Source of the DNA: Streptomyces sp. NBC_00335
GTDB lineage: Bacteria > Actinomycetota > Actinomycetes > Streptomycetales > Streptomycetaceae
Reading direction: 5' to 3'
NCBI RefSeq assembly: GCF_036127095.1
Contig: NZ_CP108006.1
Location: forward strand, 5,137,501-5,201,500
DNA: 64,000 bases
Positions 42,785 through 51,406 of the stretch are shown here, in pieces (position 1 is the stretch's first letter; every line of letters begins with the position of its first letter). A program made the translations under genes and the position numbers. The notes below the pieces were generated by a model that saw only the letters and a list, made by a program, of their open reading frames with translations, was not told the DNA's origin and did not search any database.

Positions 42785-44110
42785 ATGAACGACGCCGCGC
42801 CGCGGCTGGCCGCTTTAGCCGAAACCCTGCTGGGAGCACCTCTCCCCGTGCGCATCCGGGCCTGGGACGGCAGCGAGGCCGGCCCGCTCGGCGGACCCGT
42901 CCTGGTCCTGAACAACCGGCGCGCCCTGCGCCGGATCCTGTGGAAGCCGGGCGAGCTCGGCCTGGCCCGCGCCTGGGTGGCCGGGGACATCACCGCCGAC
43001 GGGGACCTGTTCGATCTGCTGGACCGGGTCGGCGGACTGCTCTGGGAGCGGGACCGCGAGCCCGCGCCCGAGGCGGAGGCCAAGGAGAAGGGGACCGCCG
43101 CCCTGCTCCGCGATCCCCGGGCCCGGGCCGCCGTACGGGGCCTCGTGGGCATGGCGCGGCCGTGGACCAAGCCGGCCCCGCCGCCGGAGGAGGCCGGCCG
43201 GCGCGGCGGACCCCGGCAGCCCCGGCACACGAAGGTCAGCGACCGGCGGGCCATCAGCCACCACTACGACGTGGGCAACACCTTCTACGAGCGGGTGCTC
43301 GGCCCGTCGATGGTGTACTCCTGCGCCTACTGGACCCCCGGCGGGAGCCTGGAGGACGCCCAGCGGGACAAGCTGGACCTGGTCTGCCGCAAGCTCGCCC
43401 TGCGCCCGGGGGACCGGCTCCTGGACGTCGGCTGCGGCTGGGGCTCGATGGCCCTGCACGCGGCCCGGGAGTACGGGGCCAAGGTCACCGGGATCACGCT
43501 CTCCCGCGAACAGGCCGCCTACGCCCGCAAGCGGGTCGCGGAGGAGGGTCTGGCCGACCTCGTGGAGATCCGGGTCCAGGACTACCGCGACGTCAAGGAC
43601 GGCCCGTACGACGCCGTCTCCTCCATCGGGATGGCCGAACACGTCGGCGCCGAGCGCTACCGCACGTACGCCCACACGCTGTACCGCCTGCTGCGGCCGG
43701 GCGGGAGGCTGCTCAACCACCAGATCGCGCGGCGCCCCGAGCCCGACGAGGAGGCCTACCGGATCGACGCCTTCATAGACGCCTACGTCTTCCCCGACGG
43801 GGAGCTGTCCCCGCTGGGCACCACCGTCGGCGAGCTGGAGCGGGCCGGCTTCGAGGTCCGCGACGTGGAGGCCCTGCGCGAGCACTACGCGCTCACCCTG
43901 CGGGCCTGGGTGGCCCGGCTGGAGGAGCACTGGGAGGAGGCGGTACGGCTGACCTCGCCCGGGCGGGCCCGGGTCTGGCAGCTGTACATGGCCGCCTCGG
44001 CGCTCGCCTTCGAGCACAACCGGCTCGGGGTCAACCAGGTGCTCGCGGTGCGCACCGGGACCCGCTCGGCCTCCGGGATGCCGCTGCGCGCCCGGGAGTG
44101 GCCGGCGTAG
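42785..44110 (+). CDS. cfa: Cyclopropane-fatty-acyl-phospholipid synthase family methyltransferase
   Basis: A 441-residue SAM-dependent enzyme. The first 140 residues are the Cfa N-terminal domain (SEAGPLGGPVLVLNNRRALRRILW, LGLARAWVAGDI). The catalytic part has HHYDVGNTFYERVLGPSMVYSCAYW, the SAM loop LLDVGCGWGSMALHAA and AEHVGAERY. It adds a methylene or methyl group to unsaturated acyl chains of phospholipids (CFA or 10-methyl products). The start ATG 42785 has GGAGG seven bases upstream. A strong hairpin follows. Confidence 0.92.
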   Translation: MNDAAPRLAALAETLLGAPLPVRIRAWDGSEAGPLGGPVLVLNNRRALRRILWKPGELGLARAWVAGDITADGDLFDLLDRVGGLLWERDREPAPEAEAKEKGTAALLRDPRARAAVRGLVGMARPWTKPAPPPEEAGRRGGPRQPRHTKVSDRRAISHHYDVGNTFYERVLGPSMVYSCAYWTPGGSLEDAQRDKLDLVCRKLALRPGDRLLDVGCGWGSMALHAAREYGAKVTGITLSREQAAYARKRVAEEGLADLVEIRVQDYRDVKDGPYDAVSSIGMAEHVGAERYRTYAHTLYRLLRPGGRLLNHQIARRPEPDEEAYRIDAFIDAYVFPDGELSPLGTTVGELERAGFEVRDVEALREHYALTLRAWVARLEEHWEEAVRLTSPGRARVWQLYMAASALAFEHNRLGVNQVLAVRTGTRSASGMPLRAREWPA

Positions 44111-44129
44111 CCCGTACGGGCCGGGAAAC

Positions 44130-44170
44130 GCCGCAGGGCCCCGCGACGGGATGTCGCGGGGCCCTGCGGC
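44130..44170. terminator. Bidirectional terminator between cfa and the ABC permease gene
   Basis: A perfect 17-base stem (44130-44146 with 44154-44170) and a 7-base loop lie between the converging genes ending at 44110 and 44203. Confidence 0.85.
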
Positions 44171-44202
44171 TTCGTACGGATGCGCTCCTACGGCTGTCCC
44201 GG

Positions 44203-46755
44203 CTACTCCGTCTTGATCGCGGTCAGCATGTTCAGCCGGGCCGCGCTGCGGGCGGGCCACATGGCCGCCAGGGCGCCGACGATGCCGGCCAGCAGCATGA
44301 AGATCGCGATCCGGTCGAAGGGGATCACCAGGGCGTAGTTCGGGATCGAGCCCTTGATGGTCTCGCCGACGGCCCAGGCGATGAAGGTGCCGAGGGCCAC
44401 GCCGATGACCGCGCCGAAGAGGGAGATCACGATGGCTTCCAGCCGGATCATGTTCTTGACCCGGCCGCGGTCCAGGCCGATGGCGCGCAGCATGCCGATC
44501 TCCTGCGTCCGCTCGTAGACGGACATCGCCAGGGTGTTGACGACGCCCAGGACCGAGATGATCAGCGCCATGGCCAGCAGGCCGTACATGATGTTCAGGG
44601 CGGTGTTGATCATGCCGCCCATCTCGTTGCGGATGTCCTGCTGGGTGGCGAAGGTGATCGCCGGGTTCTTGCCGAGGGCGTCGACGAGGGCCTTCTCGCC
44701 CTTCTCGGAGGCGCCGCCGTCCATCTTGACGAAGACCTCGCGGATGTACGGCTCCTCGCTGTGCTTGCCGAGGATGTTGTAGTCGATCACGTAGGGGGAG
44801 AGCATGCCCTCCATGTCCTTGTAGATCGCGCCGACCTTCAGGTCCGCCTTCTTGTTGTCGTCGAAGGTGGTCTTGAGGGTGGAGCCCACCGACAGGCCGT
44901 TCTCCTTCGCGGTCTTCTCGGCGACCGCCACTTCGCCCTTGGCGAGGCTGGTCAGCTGCCCGCTGACCACGTCGAAGTTGAGGAGCTGCCCGATGGTGGC
45001 CGGGTTGACGCCGGAGACGGACTGGTAGTCGTCGCCGTCGCCGGTCCGGATGCCGCCGGCCATTTGCGGGGAGACGGCCTTGACGCCCGGGGCCTTCTCC
45101 AGGGCGGGGAGCACCGAGGGGTTCATGCTGCCGAAGGCTTCGCCCATGGAGACCTTGTAGTCGGCCTTGAGGTTGTCCGTCGTCATCCGGTCGATGGCCT
45201 TGCCCATCGTGATGCCGAGCACGGACAGGGCGGTGACCAGGGTCAGGCCGATGGCCAGCGAGGCGGCGGTGACGGCGGTGCGGCGCGGGTTGCGGACCGC
45301 GTTCTGCGCGGCCAGCTTGCCGGCGACGCCGAAGGCCTTCTCCAGCAGCGGGCGGACCGCCGCGATGACCGGGCGGGAGAGGGCCGGCAGCAGGATGATG
45401 ATGCCGATCATGGTGAGGAAGGCGCCGGCGCCGATGAGCATCTTGCCGTCCTTGCCCGTCATCGCGCCGCCGAGGATGCCCAGCAGGCCGAGCAGGGTGA
45501 CGGCGCCGCCGATGCTGTTGCGCAGCACCAGGGACTTGGCGGAGGCCGGCAGGTGGGCGCTGCCCATGGCGGCGACCGGGGAGATCTTGGCGGTACGGCG
45601 TGCGGGCAGCCAGGCGGCGAGCATCGTGACGACGATGCCGATGCCGATCGCGGCGGCGATGGTGGCCGGGGCGACGACCAGCGGACCGGCCGGGATCTTG
45701 ACGTCGAAGGCGTTCATCGCGGAGCGCATGGCGACGGCCAGTCCGACACCGGCGATCAGGCCGATGGCGGAGGAGATCACGCCGACGACCAGGGCCTCGG
45801 CCAGGACCGAGCGCTTGACCTGGCCGCGGTTGGCGCCGACGGCGCGCAGCAGGGCCAGCTCCTTCGTGCGCTGGGCGACCAGCATGGTGAAGGTGTTGTA
45901 GATCAGGAAGATGCCGACGAAGAGCGAGATCAGCGCGAAGGTCAGCAGCATCTGGTTCATGCTGCCCATGCCGGCTTCGATGTCCTTGGCCTGCTCGGCC
46001 GCGAGCGCCGCGCCGGTCTGGGCCTTGGCGTCCTTGCCGACGATCGGCTTGATCTCGGCGAGCAGCTGGTCGGCGGAGGCGCCGGCCTTGGCGCTGACCG
46101 CGAGCTCGTCGTAGTAGCCGGGCTGCAGGTAGAGCTGCTGGGCGGTCGGGGTGTCGAACAGGACGAGCGAGCCGCCCGCGTTGACCGCGCCGTCCTCGGT
46201 GGTGAAGACGCCGGCGAGCGTGTACTCCTTGGCCGGGCCGTTGTCGGCCACCCGGACCTTGTCGCCCACCTTGTACGCGCCGCGCTTGGCCGTGTCCTTG
46301 TCGAGGGCGATCTCGCCGGCCTTGGCCGGGCCGTTGCCCTCGGTGAAGGCGTAGCGGGGGTCCTTGCCGTCCTTGAGGGGGACGAAGTTGGCGCCGGTGT
46401 TGGACCAGCCGTTGCCGATCAGCTTGCCGTCCTGGTCGCCCACGGCGGCGAAGCCGTGGACGCGGCCGGAGGCGCTGTCGACGCCGCTCAGTGCCTTGAC
46501 CTTGTCGAGGGACTGCTGGCTGATGCCCGGCTCGCCCTCCTTGACGCCCGCCTCGTTGCGGGAGGGGCCGTGGGAGGTGACCGAGACGGCCACGCCGTCG
46601 AAGCTCTTGGCGGACTGGTTCGACATCGCCTTGCCGACGGTGTCGGTGAAGACGAGCGTGCCGGAGACGAAGGCGACGCCGAGGACGACGGCGAGCACCG
46701 TCATCAGCAGCCGGGCCTTGTGCGCGAGCACGTTGCGCAGGGCGGTACGGAACAT
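44203..46755 (-). CDS. ABC transporter permease with two FtsX-type domains (second system)
   Basis: An 850-residue membrane protein, paralogous to the permease at 11702-14275. It starts MFRTALRNVLAHKARLLMTVLAVVLGVAFVSGTLVFTDT, has an extracytoplasmic domain (about residues 40-260), a first FtsX block with LVAQRTKELALLRAVGANRGQVKRS, a middle cluster with NAVRNPRRTAVTAASLAIG, a second soluble domain and a last block YERTQEIGMLRAIGLDRGRVKNMIRLE. It should work with the ATPase encoded 61 bases upstream. Substrate unknown; MacB-like export or cell-envelope signalling is expected. Confidence 0.92.
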   Translation of the reverse strand: MFRTALRNVLAHKARLLMTVLAVVLGVAFVSGTLVFTDTVGKAMSNQSAKSFDGVAVSVTSHGPSRNEAGVKEGEPGISQQSLDKVKALSGVDSASGRVHGFAAVGDQDGKLIGNGWSNTGANFVPLKDGKDPRYAFTEGNGPAKAGEIALDKDTAKRGAYKVGDKVRVADNGPAKEYTLAGVFTTEDGAVNAGGSLVLFDTPTAQQLYLQPGYYDELAVSAKAGASADQLLAEIKPIVGKDAKAQTGAALAAEQAKDIEAGMGSMNQMLLTFALISLFVGIFLIYNTFTMLVAQRTKELALLRAVGANRGQVKRSVLAEALVVGVISSAIGLIAGVGLAVAMRSAMNAFDVKIPAGPLVVAPATIAAAIGIGIVVTMLAAWLPARRTAKISPVAAMGSAHLPASAKSLVLRNSIGGAVTLLGLLGILGGAMTGKDGKMLIGAGAFLTMIGIIILLPALSRPVIAAVRPLLEKAFGVAGKLAAQNAVRNPRRTAVTAASLAIGLTLVTALSVLGITMGKAIDRMTTDNLKADYKVSMGEAFGSMNPSVLPALEKAPGVKAVSPQMAGGIRTGDGDDYQSVSGVNPATIGQLLNFDVVSGQLTSLAKGEVAVAEKTAKENGLSVGSTLKTTFDDNKKADLKVGAIYKDMEGMLSPYVIDYNILGKHSEEPYIREVFVKMDGGASEKGEKALVDALGKNPAITFATQQDIRNEMGGMINTALNIMYGLLAMALIISVLGVVNTLAMSVYERTQEIGMLRAIGLDRGRVKNMIRLEAIVISLFGAVIGVALGTFIAWAVGETIKGSIPNYALVIPFDRIAIFMLLAGIVGALAAMWPARSAARLNMLTAIKTE

Positions 46756-46816
46756 GGTGGAGGGATCCAGGTCTGTGGGGTCAGCGGGGAGGGACGGCTG
46801 CGAGGGGGCGCGTCCC

Positions 46817-47590
46817 TCAGCTGGTGCGGCCCTTGGCGTCGAAGGCCTTCATGCGGTCGAGCACGCCGTCCGCGGTGGGCTGGATCATCTCGTCGACGAT
46901 GCGGCCGTCGGCGAGGAAGATGACGCGGTCCGCGTAGGAGGCGGCGACCGGGTCGTGGGTGACCATGACGACGGTCTGGCCGAGCTCGCGCACGGAGTTG
47001 CGCAGGAAGCCGAGGACCTCGGCGCCGGAGCGCGAGTCGAGGTTTCCGGTGGGCTCGTCACCGAAGATGATCTCGGGGCGGGAGGCCAGGGCGCGGGCCA
47101 CGGCCACGCGCTGCTGCTGGCCGCCGGAGAGCTGGGTGGGGCGGTGGGAGAGGCGGTCGGAGAGGCCGACCATGTTGATCACCGAGTCCAGCCACTGCTT
47201 GTCGGGCTTGCGGCCGGCGATGTCCATGGGGAGCGTGACGTTCTCCAGGGCCGTCAGGGTCGGCAGCAGGTTGAAGGCCTGGAAGATGAAGCCGATCTTG
47301 TCCCGGCGCAGCTGCGTGAGCTGCTTGTCCTTCAGGGTGGACAGCTCGGTCTCGCCGATGCGGACGGACCCGGCGGAGAAGGTGTCCAGGCCGGCGACGC
47401 AGTGCATCAGCGTGGACTTGCCGGAGCCCGAGGGGCCCATGATCGCGGTGAACTGGCCCTGCGCGAAGTCCACGGAGACGTTGTCCAGAGCGACCACCTG
47501 GGTCTCGCCCTGGCCGTACACCTTGGAGAGCCCGGAGGCGCGCGCGGCGACGGCCTGGGCGGTGTGCGGGGCGTAGTTCATGGTGGTCAC
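46817..47590 (-). CDS. ABC transporter ATP-binding protein, MacB/LolD type (second system)
   Basis: A 257-residue ATPase with Walker A GPSGSGKST, FIFQAFNLLPTLTALEN, signature LSGGQQQRVAVARAL, Walker B IIFGDEPTGNLDS and MVTHDPVAASYADR. It is strikingly like the ATPase at 10917-11705. GTG 47590 is chosen with AGGAG upstream; ATG 47581 is an alternative. It precedes the permease gene, with which it forms an operon. Confidence 0.93.
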   Translation of the reverse strand: MTTMNYAPHTAQAVAARASGLSKVYGQGETQVVALDNVSVDFAQGQFTAIMGPSGSGKSTLMHCVAGLDTFSAGSVRIGETELSTLKDKQLTQLRRDKIGFIFQAFNLLPTLTALENVTLPMDIAGRKPDKQWLDSVINMVGLSDRLSHRPTQLSGGQQQRVAVARALASRPEIIFGDEPTGNLDSRSGAEVLGFLRNSVRELGQTVVMVTHDPVAASYADRVIFLADGRIVDEMIQPTADGVLDRMKAFDAKGRTS

Positions 47591-48149
47591 GGGGGCGACT
47601 CCTGTCGGGGGCGGGGCATGCGGACCTGGCTCACGGTCCGCGGTCGGCGGGACCCCTCCATCGTCGCGGCGCCCACCCCCGCTCCGGATCAGCCGTGATG
47701 CCCGTTCTCCGGGCCACCGGAGTCTGACCGCGGAGGGCCGCGCCTCCTCCTTTGGTATGACAGCCGCCCGGTGCGAGTACGGGGGAGGCCGTCGGCCGGG
47801 CGGCCCCGGGGGCGGCTGGTGGAGGCCCGAGCGAAGGCCTCGGCGGAGGCCGGAGCGGGGACGGGACCGGAGGCGGGGAGGAGGCGGAACGGGGGCGGAA
47901 ACGGAGCCGGGCCGAGGGGGTGGCGCACGGGGTGGCGTGCGGGGTGGCGCGGGCCATCGAAATCCCGTCAATCCCGCGGCGGCCATGATCGACGCCCGGA
48001 ACGTGCCGACCGCGCCTTCTGTCCCCTGACGTGCCATCAATCGCCAATAAAATCAGACAACATCGGCGAGACGCCCAGGTGAGGGCGCAAGTGTTCCGGA
48101 TAGGCTCGGCGCAGCGTTCAAGGCTTTTCCTACGGGGCCGCTACGCCCT
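47591..48149. other. Gene-free region upstream of the ABC operon and the tRNA
   Basis: No credible gene is seen in these 559 bases. The left part is extremely GC-rich and contains three GGGGTGGCGYRC units (about 47928-47960). An AT-rich stretch (48048-48064) and a TAGGCT -10-like box lie before the tRNA. Promoters for both the leftward ABC operon and the rightward tRNA must be here. Confidence 0.5.
48102..48107 (+). promoter_or_regulatory. -10 box of the tRNA-Leu promoter
   Basis: TAGGCT lies 43 bases before the tRNA. The matching -35 (GTGAGG at 48079, 17-base spacer) is weak. Confidence 0.4.
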
Positions 48150-48231
48150 GCCCGGATGGTGGAATGCAGACACGGCGAGCTTAAACCTCGCTGACCCTCG
48201 GGTCGTGCCGGTTCAAGTCCGGCTTCGGGCA
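48150..48231 (+). tRNA. bldA: tRNA-Leu (UAA), bldA type
   Basis: The cloverleaf is complete. A 7-base acceptor stem starts GCCCGGA and ends TTCGGGC with discriminator A. The anticodon stem GCGAG/CTCGC holds the loop CTTAAAC with anticodon TAA. A class II variable arm is followed by the T arm GCCGGTTCAAGTCCGGC. CCA is not encoded. A tRNA reading UUA is the bldA tRNA of streptomycetes, which controls development and antibiotics because TTA codons are rare. A -10-like TAGGCT lies upstream and a hairpin follows. Confidence 0.95.
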
Positions 48232-48274
48232 CGATGATGGTGACGATGTTCCGATTCAGGCCGGAACGCGTGAG

Positions 48275-48301
48275 GGCGGGGGCGCCACGGGTACCCCCGC
48301 C
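48275..48301 (+). terminator. Hairpin after the tRNA
   Basis: An 8-base GC-only stem (48275-48282 with 48294-48301) lies 44 bases past the tRNA. Confidence 0.5.
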
Positions 48302-48422
48302 TGTACCCGCGGAGCGGGCCCGTACCGGCGGGGAAAGATCCTCCTCCAGCAGTAGGGCGATTCCTTTGCGTTCGCATTACTCTTGATTCCAAGGCCGCGC
48401 ACGGTGGCCATGGAGGAGTGAG

Positions 48423-49280
48423 ATGAGGAGCAGCAACCCGGTCTTCTCGCGACGGGGATTCAGCCGCGACAACGGTGCTAACGCGGGCTTCGGCACGCAG
48501 CAGCCCCAGGCCCAGGCCGGGACCGCCACCAACCCGTACGCGACCAACCCCTACGCGACCGACCCGGCCACGGGTATGCCGCAGGCGCCGGTCCGCGGCA
48601 ATGCGATGACCATCGACGACGTCGTGAGCCGTACGGCTCTGACGCTCGGCACGGTCGTCCTGACGGCGGCCATCTCCTGGATCGCGCTTCCGGTCGACCC
48701 GGCCAACATCAACAAGTCGTACGGCATCGCCATCGGCGCCGCGCTCATCGCGTTCGTCTTCGCGATGATCCAGTCGTTCAAGGCCAAGCCGGTCCCCGCG
48801 CTGATCCTGGCGTACGCGGCGTTCGAGGGTGTCTTCCTCGGCGTCATCAGCTCGGCCGTGAGCACCTACGTCAGCCCCGGTACGGTCGTCCAGGCCGTCA
48901 TGGGCACGATGTGCGTCTTCGCCGGCGTGCTGGTCGCCTACAAGATGCGCTGGATCAGGGTGAACCGCCGCTTCGTCGGCTTCGTGATGGCCGCCGCCAT
49001 GGGCTTCATGCTCCTGATGGTCGTCAACCTGCTGTTCTCCGTCTTTGCCGGCGGCGACGGCCTCGGCTTCCGCAGCGGCGGCCTCGGCATCCTCTTCGGT
49101 GTCATCGGCATCCTGCTCGGTGCCGCCTTCCTCGCCATGGACTTCAAGATGGTCGAGGACGGCGTGGCCTACGGCGCCCCCCGCGAGGAGTCCTGGCTGG
49201 CGGCCTTCGGCCTCACCATGACCCTGGTGTGGATCTACATGGAGATGCTGCGCCTGATCTCCATCCTCAAGGGCGACTAG
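48423..49280 (+). CDS. Bax inhibitor-1/YccA family membrane protein
   Basis: A 285-residue protein. The cytosolic N-terminus is rich in Gln, Asn and Ala (repeat TNPYATNPYATDP). Seven membrane helices follow, with the family blocks ALILAYAAFEGVFLGVIS and AFLAMDFKMVEDGVAYGAP and the C-terminal IYMEMLRLISILKGD. BI-1 proteins form pH-sensitive calcium leak channels; the bacterial role is not settled. GGAGGAG precedes ATG 48423. A strong hairpin ends the transcript. Confidence 0.93.
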   Translation: MRSSNPVFSRRGFSRDNGANAGFGTQQPQAQAGTATNPYATNPYATDPATGMPQAPVRGNAMTIDDVVSRTALTLGTVVLTAAISWIALPVDPANINKSYGIAIGAALIAFVFAMIQSFKAKPVPALILAYAAFEGVFLGVISSAVSTYVSPGTVVQAVMGTMCVFAGVLVAYKMRWIRVNRRFVGFVMAAAMGFMLLMVVNLLFSVFAGGDGLGFRSGGLGILFGVIGILLGAAFLAMDFKMVEDGVAYGAPREESWLAAFGLTMTLVWIYMEMLRLISILKGD

Positions 49281-49300
49281 TACGCACTGCTTGAGCAGAG

Positions 49301-49334
49301 GAAGGCCCCGCGAGCACATGCTCGCGGGGCCTTC
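49301..49334. terminator. Terminator after the BI-1 gene
   Basis: A perfect stem of 14 bases or more (49301-49314 with 49321-49334) sits 20 bases after the stop, between converging genes. Confidence 0.8.
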
Positions 49335-49410
49335 CCGCATGTCGGGGGTCAGCGGATCGAGTGATCGGACGGTCGGGACGTCGGGGCTGCGGACGGGGGC
49401 AGGGGCCGGC

Positions 49411-49641
49411 TCAGCCGAACTTGCGGGCGGCCCTGCGCAGGTCGTGCTCGTGGATGATCGCCTTGGCCTGGCCGTACGACAGCTCGTGCGCGCCGAGCAG
49501 CCAGCTGACCTTCTCTTCGAACCGGACGAGGGAGGGGCCGTCGTCCACGGCCCGGAGCCAGTCGGAGAGTTCACGACCGGTGGTCTGGGGGATTCTGTCG
49601 ATCATGTTGCGGTGGGTCTGTTCGGAGAACTCGACGGACAT
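49411..49641 (-). CDS. DUF4287 small protein
   Basis: A 76-residue helical protein with the DUF4287 pattern: MIDRIPQTTGRELSDWLRAVDD, then SWLLGAHELSYGQAKAIIHEHDLRRAARKFG. No catalytic residues are known for the family, which often occurs next to SRPBCC or DUF5655 domains. The ATG at 49641 is divergent from the next small gene. Function unknown. Confidence 0.85.
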   Translation of the reverse strand: MSVEFSEQTHRNMIDRIPQTTGRELSDWLRAVDDGPSLVRFEEKVSWLLGAHELSYGQAKAIIHEHDLRRAARKFG

Positions 49642-49748
49642 GGGCGCCTCCGGGGGTTATCGCCGTGCTGTGCTGTTCTCTTCACGCCACCGTGCCGGAG
49701 AGTTCGCCCGTTGGCAATGGCGCCGCGGCGGCGCGTAAGGTCGGCCGG

Positions 49749-50147
49749 GTGCTCGATACCTCACCCCTGACCGCCGCCGTGGAACGTTTCGCCGACCGGC
49801 TGCGGGCGGCGCCGCAGAGCCGCCTCCAGCAGGGTGCCGCCGAGGTGGCGCTGGACCTGGCCCGGGAGCTCTCGCTGCGCGCGCAGCGGCTGGAGGCGGC
49901 CGTCACGGCCGTCACGGCCGCCGGGGACGGCGCGGGGGCGGCTCCGGCGCGGACGATGCCCGACGCCGGGATCTTCGTGGTGGGCGACCAGCTCGCCGTG
50001 GCGGGGCTGGACCTCGCCGAGGCCCTGCACGCCGCTGCGGGCGGCCCCGGTGGCGCTACGGCTGCGGACATGGCGAAGGCCCCGTCCGAGATGCTGGACG
50101 AGGCCGTTCGGCTGGTGGATCAGGCGGAAGCCGGGGCGCTGCGGTGA
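49749..50147 (+). CDS. Small Ala-rich hypothetical protein
   Basis: A 132-residue protein starting at GTG 49749 with AAGGTCGG upstream. It is predominantly helical and Ala/Asp-rich (SRLQQGAAEVALDLARELSLRAQRLE, GDQLAVAGLDLAEALHAAAGG), with no signal peptide or membrane helix. It is convergent with the gene at 50167. I recognise no family; similar proteins seem to be restricted to actinobacteria. Confidence 0.7.
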   Translation: MLDTSPLTAAVERFADRLRAAPQSRLQQGAAEVALDLARELSLRAQRLEAAVTAVTAAGDGAGAAPARTMPDAGIFVVGDQLAVAGLDLAEALHAAAGGPGGATAADMAKAPSEMLDEAVRLVDQAEAGALR

Positions 50148-50166
50148 CGCGAACCGATGCGCTGGA

Positions 50167-51000
50167 TCAGAGCGATGCGATGACGCGGTCGGCGAGGATG
50201 TAGACGTTGCTGTCCGGGTCCTCGGAGTCGCCGCAGGAGAAGGTCAGCGCGTAGGCGCCGGAGATGCCCGAGCCGCCCAGCAGGACCGGTGCGCTGCCCG
50301 AACGCAGGGCGTCGGCGAGCCGCTCGGCGGTCTCCCGGTGTCCCGGGGTCATGCAGAGCGTGGTGCCGTCGGTGAAGACGTACACGTCCAGGGTGCCCAG
50401 CGGGCCGGGGCGGACGTCCGCGAGGGCCGTACGGGCCTGCGCGAGCTCCTCCAGGCGGTTGACCGTGCGCTCGTGGTCGGCGCCGGGGTGCGAGGCCTGC
50501 ACGGGGACGAAGTCCGGGTGCGAGGGGTGGCGCCGGCGGGCGGCGGCCAGCTCGGCCGAGTCCTCCGGGTAGGTCTGGTAGTCCTCGGCGTCGTCGCCCA
50601 GGAGCGGCTCCAGGCCGACCATGTCCGCCTGCCGGGGCAGGAAGACGGGGCTCTCGAAGACGGGGCTCTCCTCGCCGAGGGCGGACAGGCCGCCCAGCAG
50701 CGAGGGGGCGTCGGCGGCGTCACGCGCCTCCTGAGCGGCCCAGAAGGCGCGCGCCTCGGCGAGCTCGCGCTCGCGCTCCTCGGCGAGGGCCTCGGCGACG
50801 GCGGCTCGTATCTCGGCGGCGGGGGACTCCACGGCGCTGCGGGCGTGCGGGACGGTGGCACCACGGGGATGCGTCACCGTCAGCTCACCGCGCAGTGCGG
50901 TGACCTGCTTGCGCAGGCCGTGGACGGCGTGCAGCGCAGCAGCGCCGACGGCCGTGGCAGCGGCCGTGGTCAGCAGTAGGGCAAGAGACATGGCGCTCAC
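50167..51000 (-). CDS. Hypothetical protein with N-terminal membrane anchor
   Basis: A 277-residue protein. Residues 3-25 form one hydrophobic helix (LALLLTTAAATAVGAAALHAV), then a charged helix (AEIRAAVAEALAEERERELAEARAFWAAQEARDA) and a C-terminal globular part with TLDVYVFTDGTTLCMTPGHRETAERL and a final NVYILADRVIASL. GTG 51000 is chosen because AGGAG lies seven bases upstream; ATG 50991 is in frame. No known family is recognised. Confidence 0.75.
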   Translation of the reverse strand: MSAMSLALLLTTAAATAVGAAALHAVHGLRKQVTALRGELTVTHPRGATVPHARSAVESPAAEIRAAVAEALAEERERELAEARAFWAAQEARDAADAPSLLGGLSALGEESPVFESPVFLPRQADMVGLEPLLGDDAEDYQTYPEDSAELAAARRRHPSHPDFVPVQASHPGADHERTVNRLEELAQARTALADVRPGPLGTLDVYVFTDGTTLCMTPGHRETAERLADALRSGSAPVLLGGSGISGAYALTFSCGDSEDPDSNVYILADRVIASL

Positions 51001-51406
51001 TGACTAACTCCTGATTGATTCGATCCCCCGACTTCCTACATCAGCTTGTCCTGCCCTGGGAATGGCTTGCAGTGCATTACGTCATGAATTGGACAGGCCT
51101 TTCGTCCCGAGCGCCCCACCCGAACCAGGCCTGACCTGCAAAAACAACGGTCCCCCAGGACTAAGGTCACATCCTGGGGGACATTTGGTCACAGAATGGC
51201 CGCGACAGGGTTAGATTCGGTGTCAGCACGGCGTACGGGATCAAGCGGATCCCTTACGGCGCCTGGCCTCGGCTCTTGATCCCGACGGCCTTGCCCGGCG
51301 AAACCTAGCTGAGACGCTCGATCCTGTGGTCGCGCTGAGCTTCGCCTCCGCGGCGGGCAGGTGCCGTCCTTCGTGCCTCAGGACGACCCCTACCCGCCGC
51401 TCCGGC
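51001..51406. other. Structured gene-free region, possible small RNA
   Basis: No credible gene occurs in these 406 bases. Beside the terminator at 51150-51182, there is a 9-base inverted repeat (51237-51245 with 51275-51283) enclosing 29 bases, and further GC-rich self-complementary segments up to 51400. The right part could be a structured 3' tail of the thiolase transcript or an independent small RNA. The left part (51001-51149) should hold the promoter of the leftward gene at 51000. Confidence 0.35.
51150..51182 (-). terminator. Intrinsic terminator on the minus strand
   Basis: A perfect 11-base stem (51150-51160 with 51172-51182) is followed on the minus strand by CGTTGTTTTTG, a real T-tract, which is rare in this genome. 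It would end transcripts arriving from the thiolase gene or from a small RNA at 51183-51406. Confidence 0.7.

Noticed and set aside
47631..48047. Open frames upstream of the ABC ATPase
   Set aside because: They are Pro/Arg-rich products of GC-rich DNA in several frames at once, with no domain or start signal.
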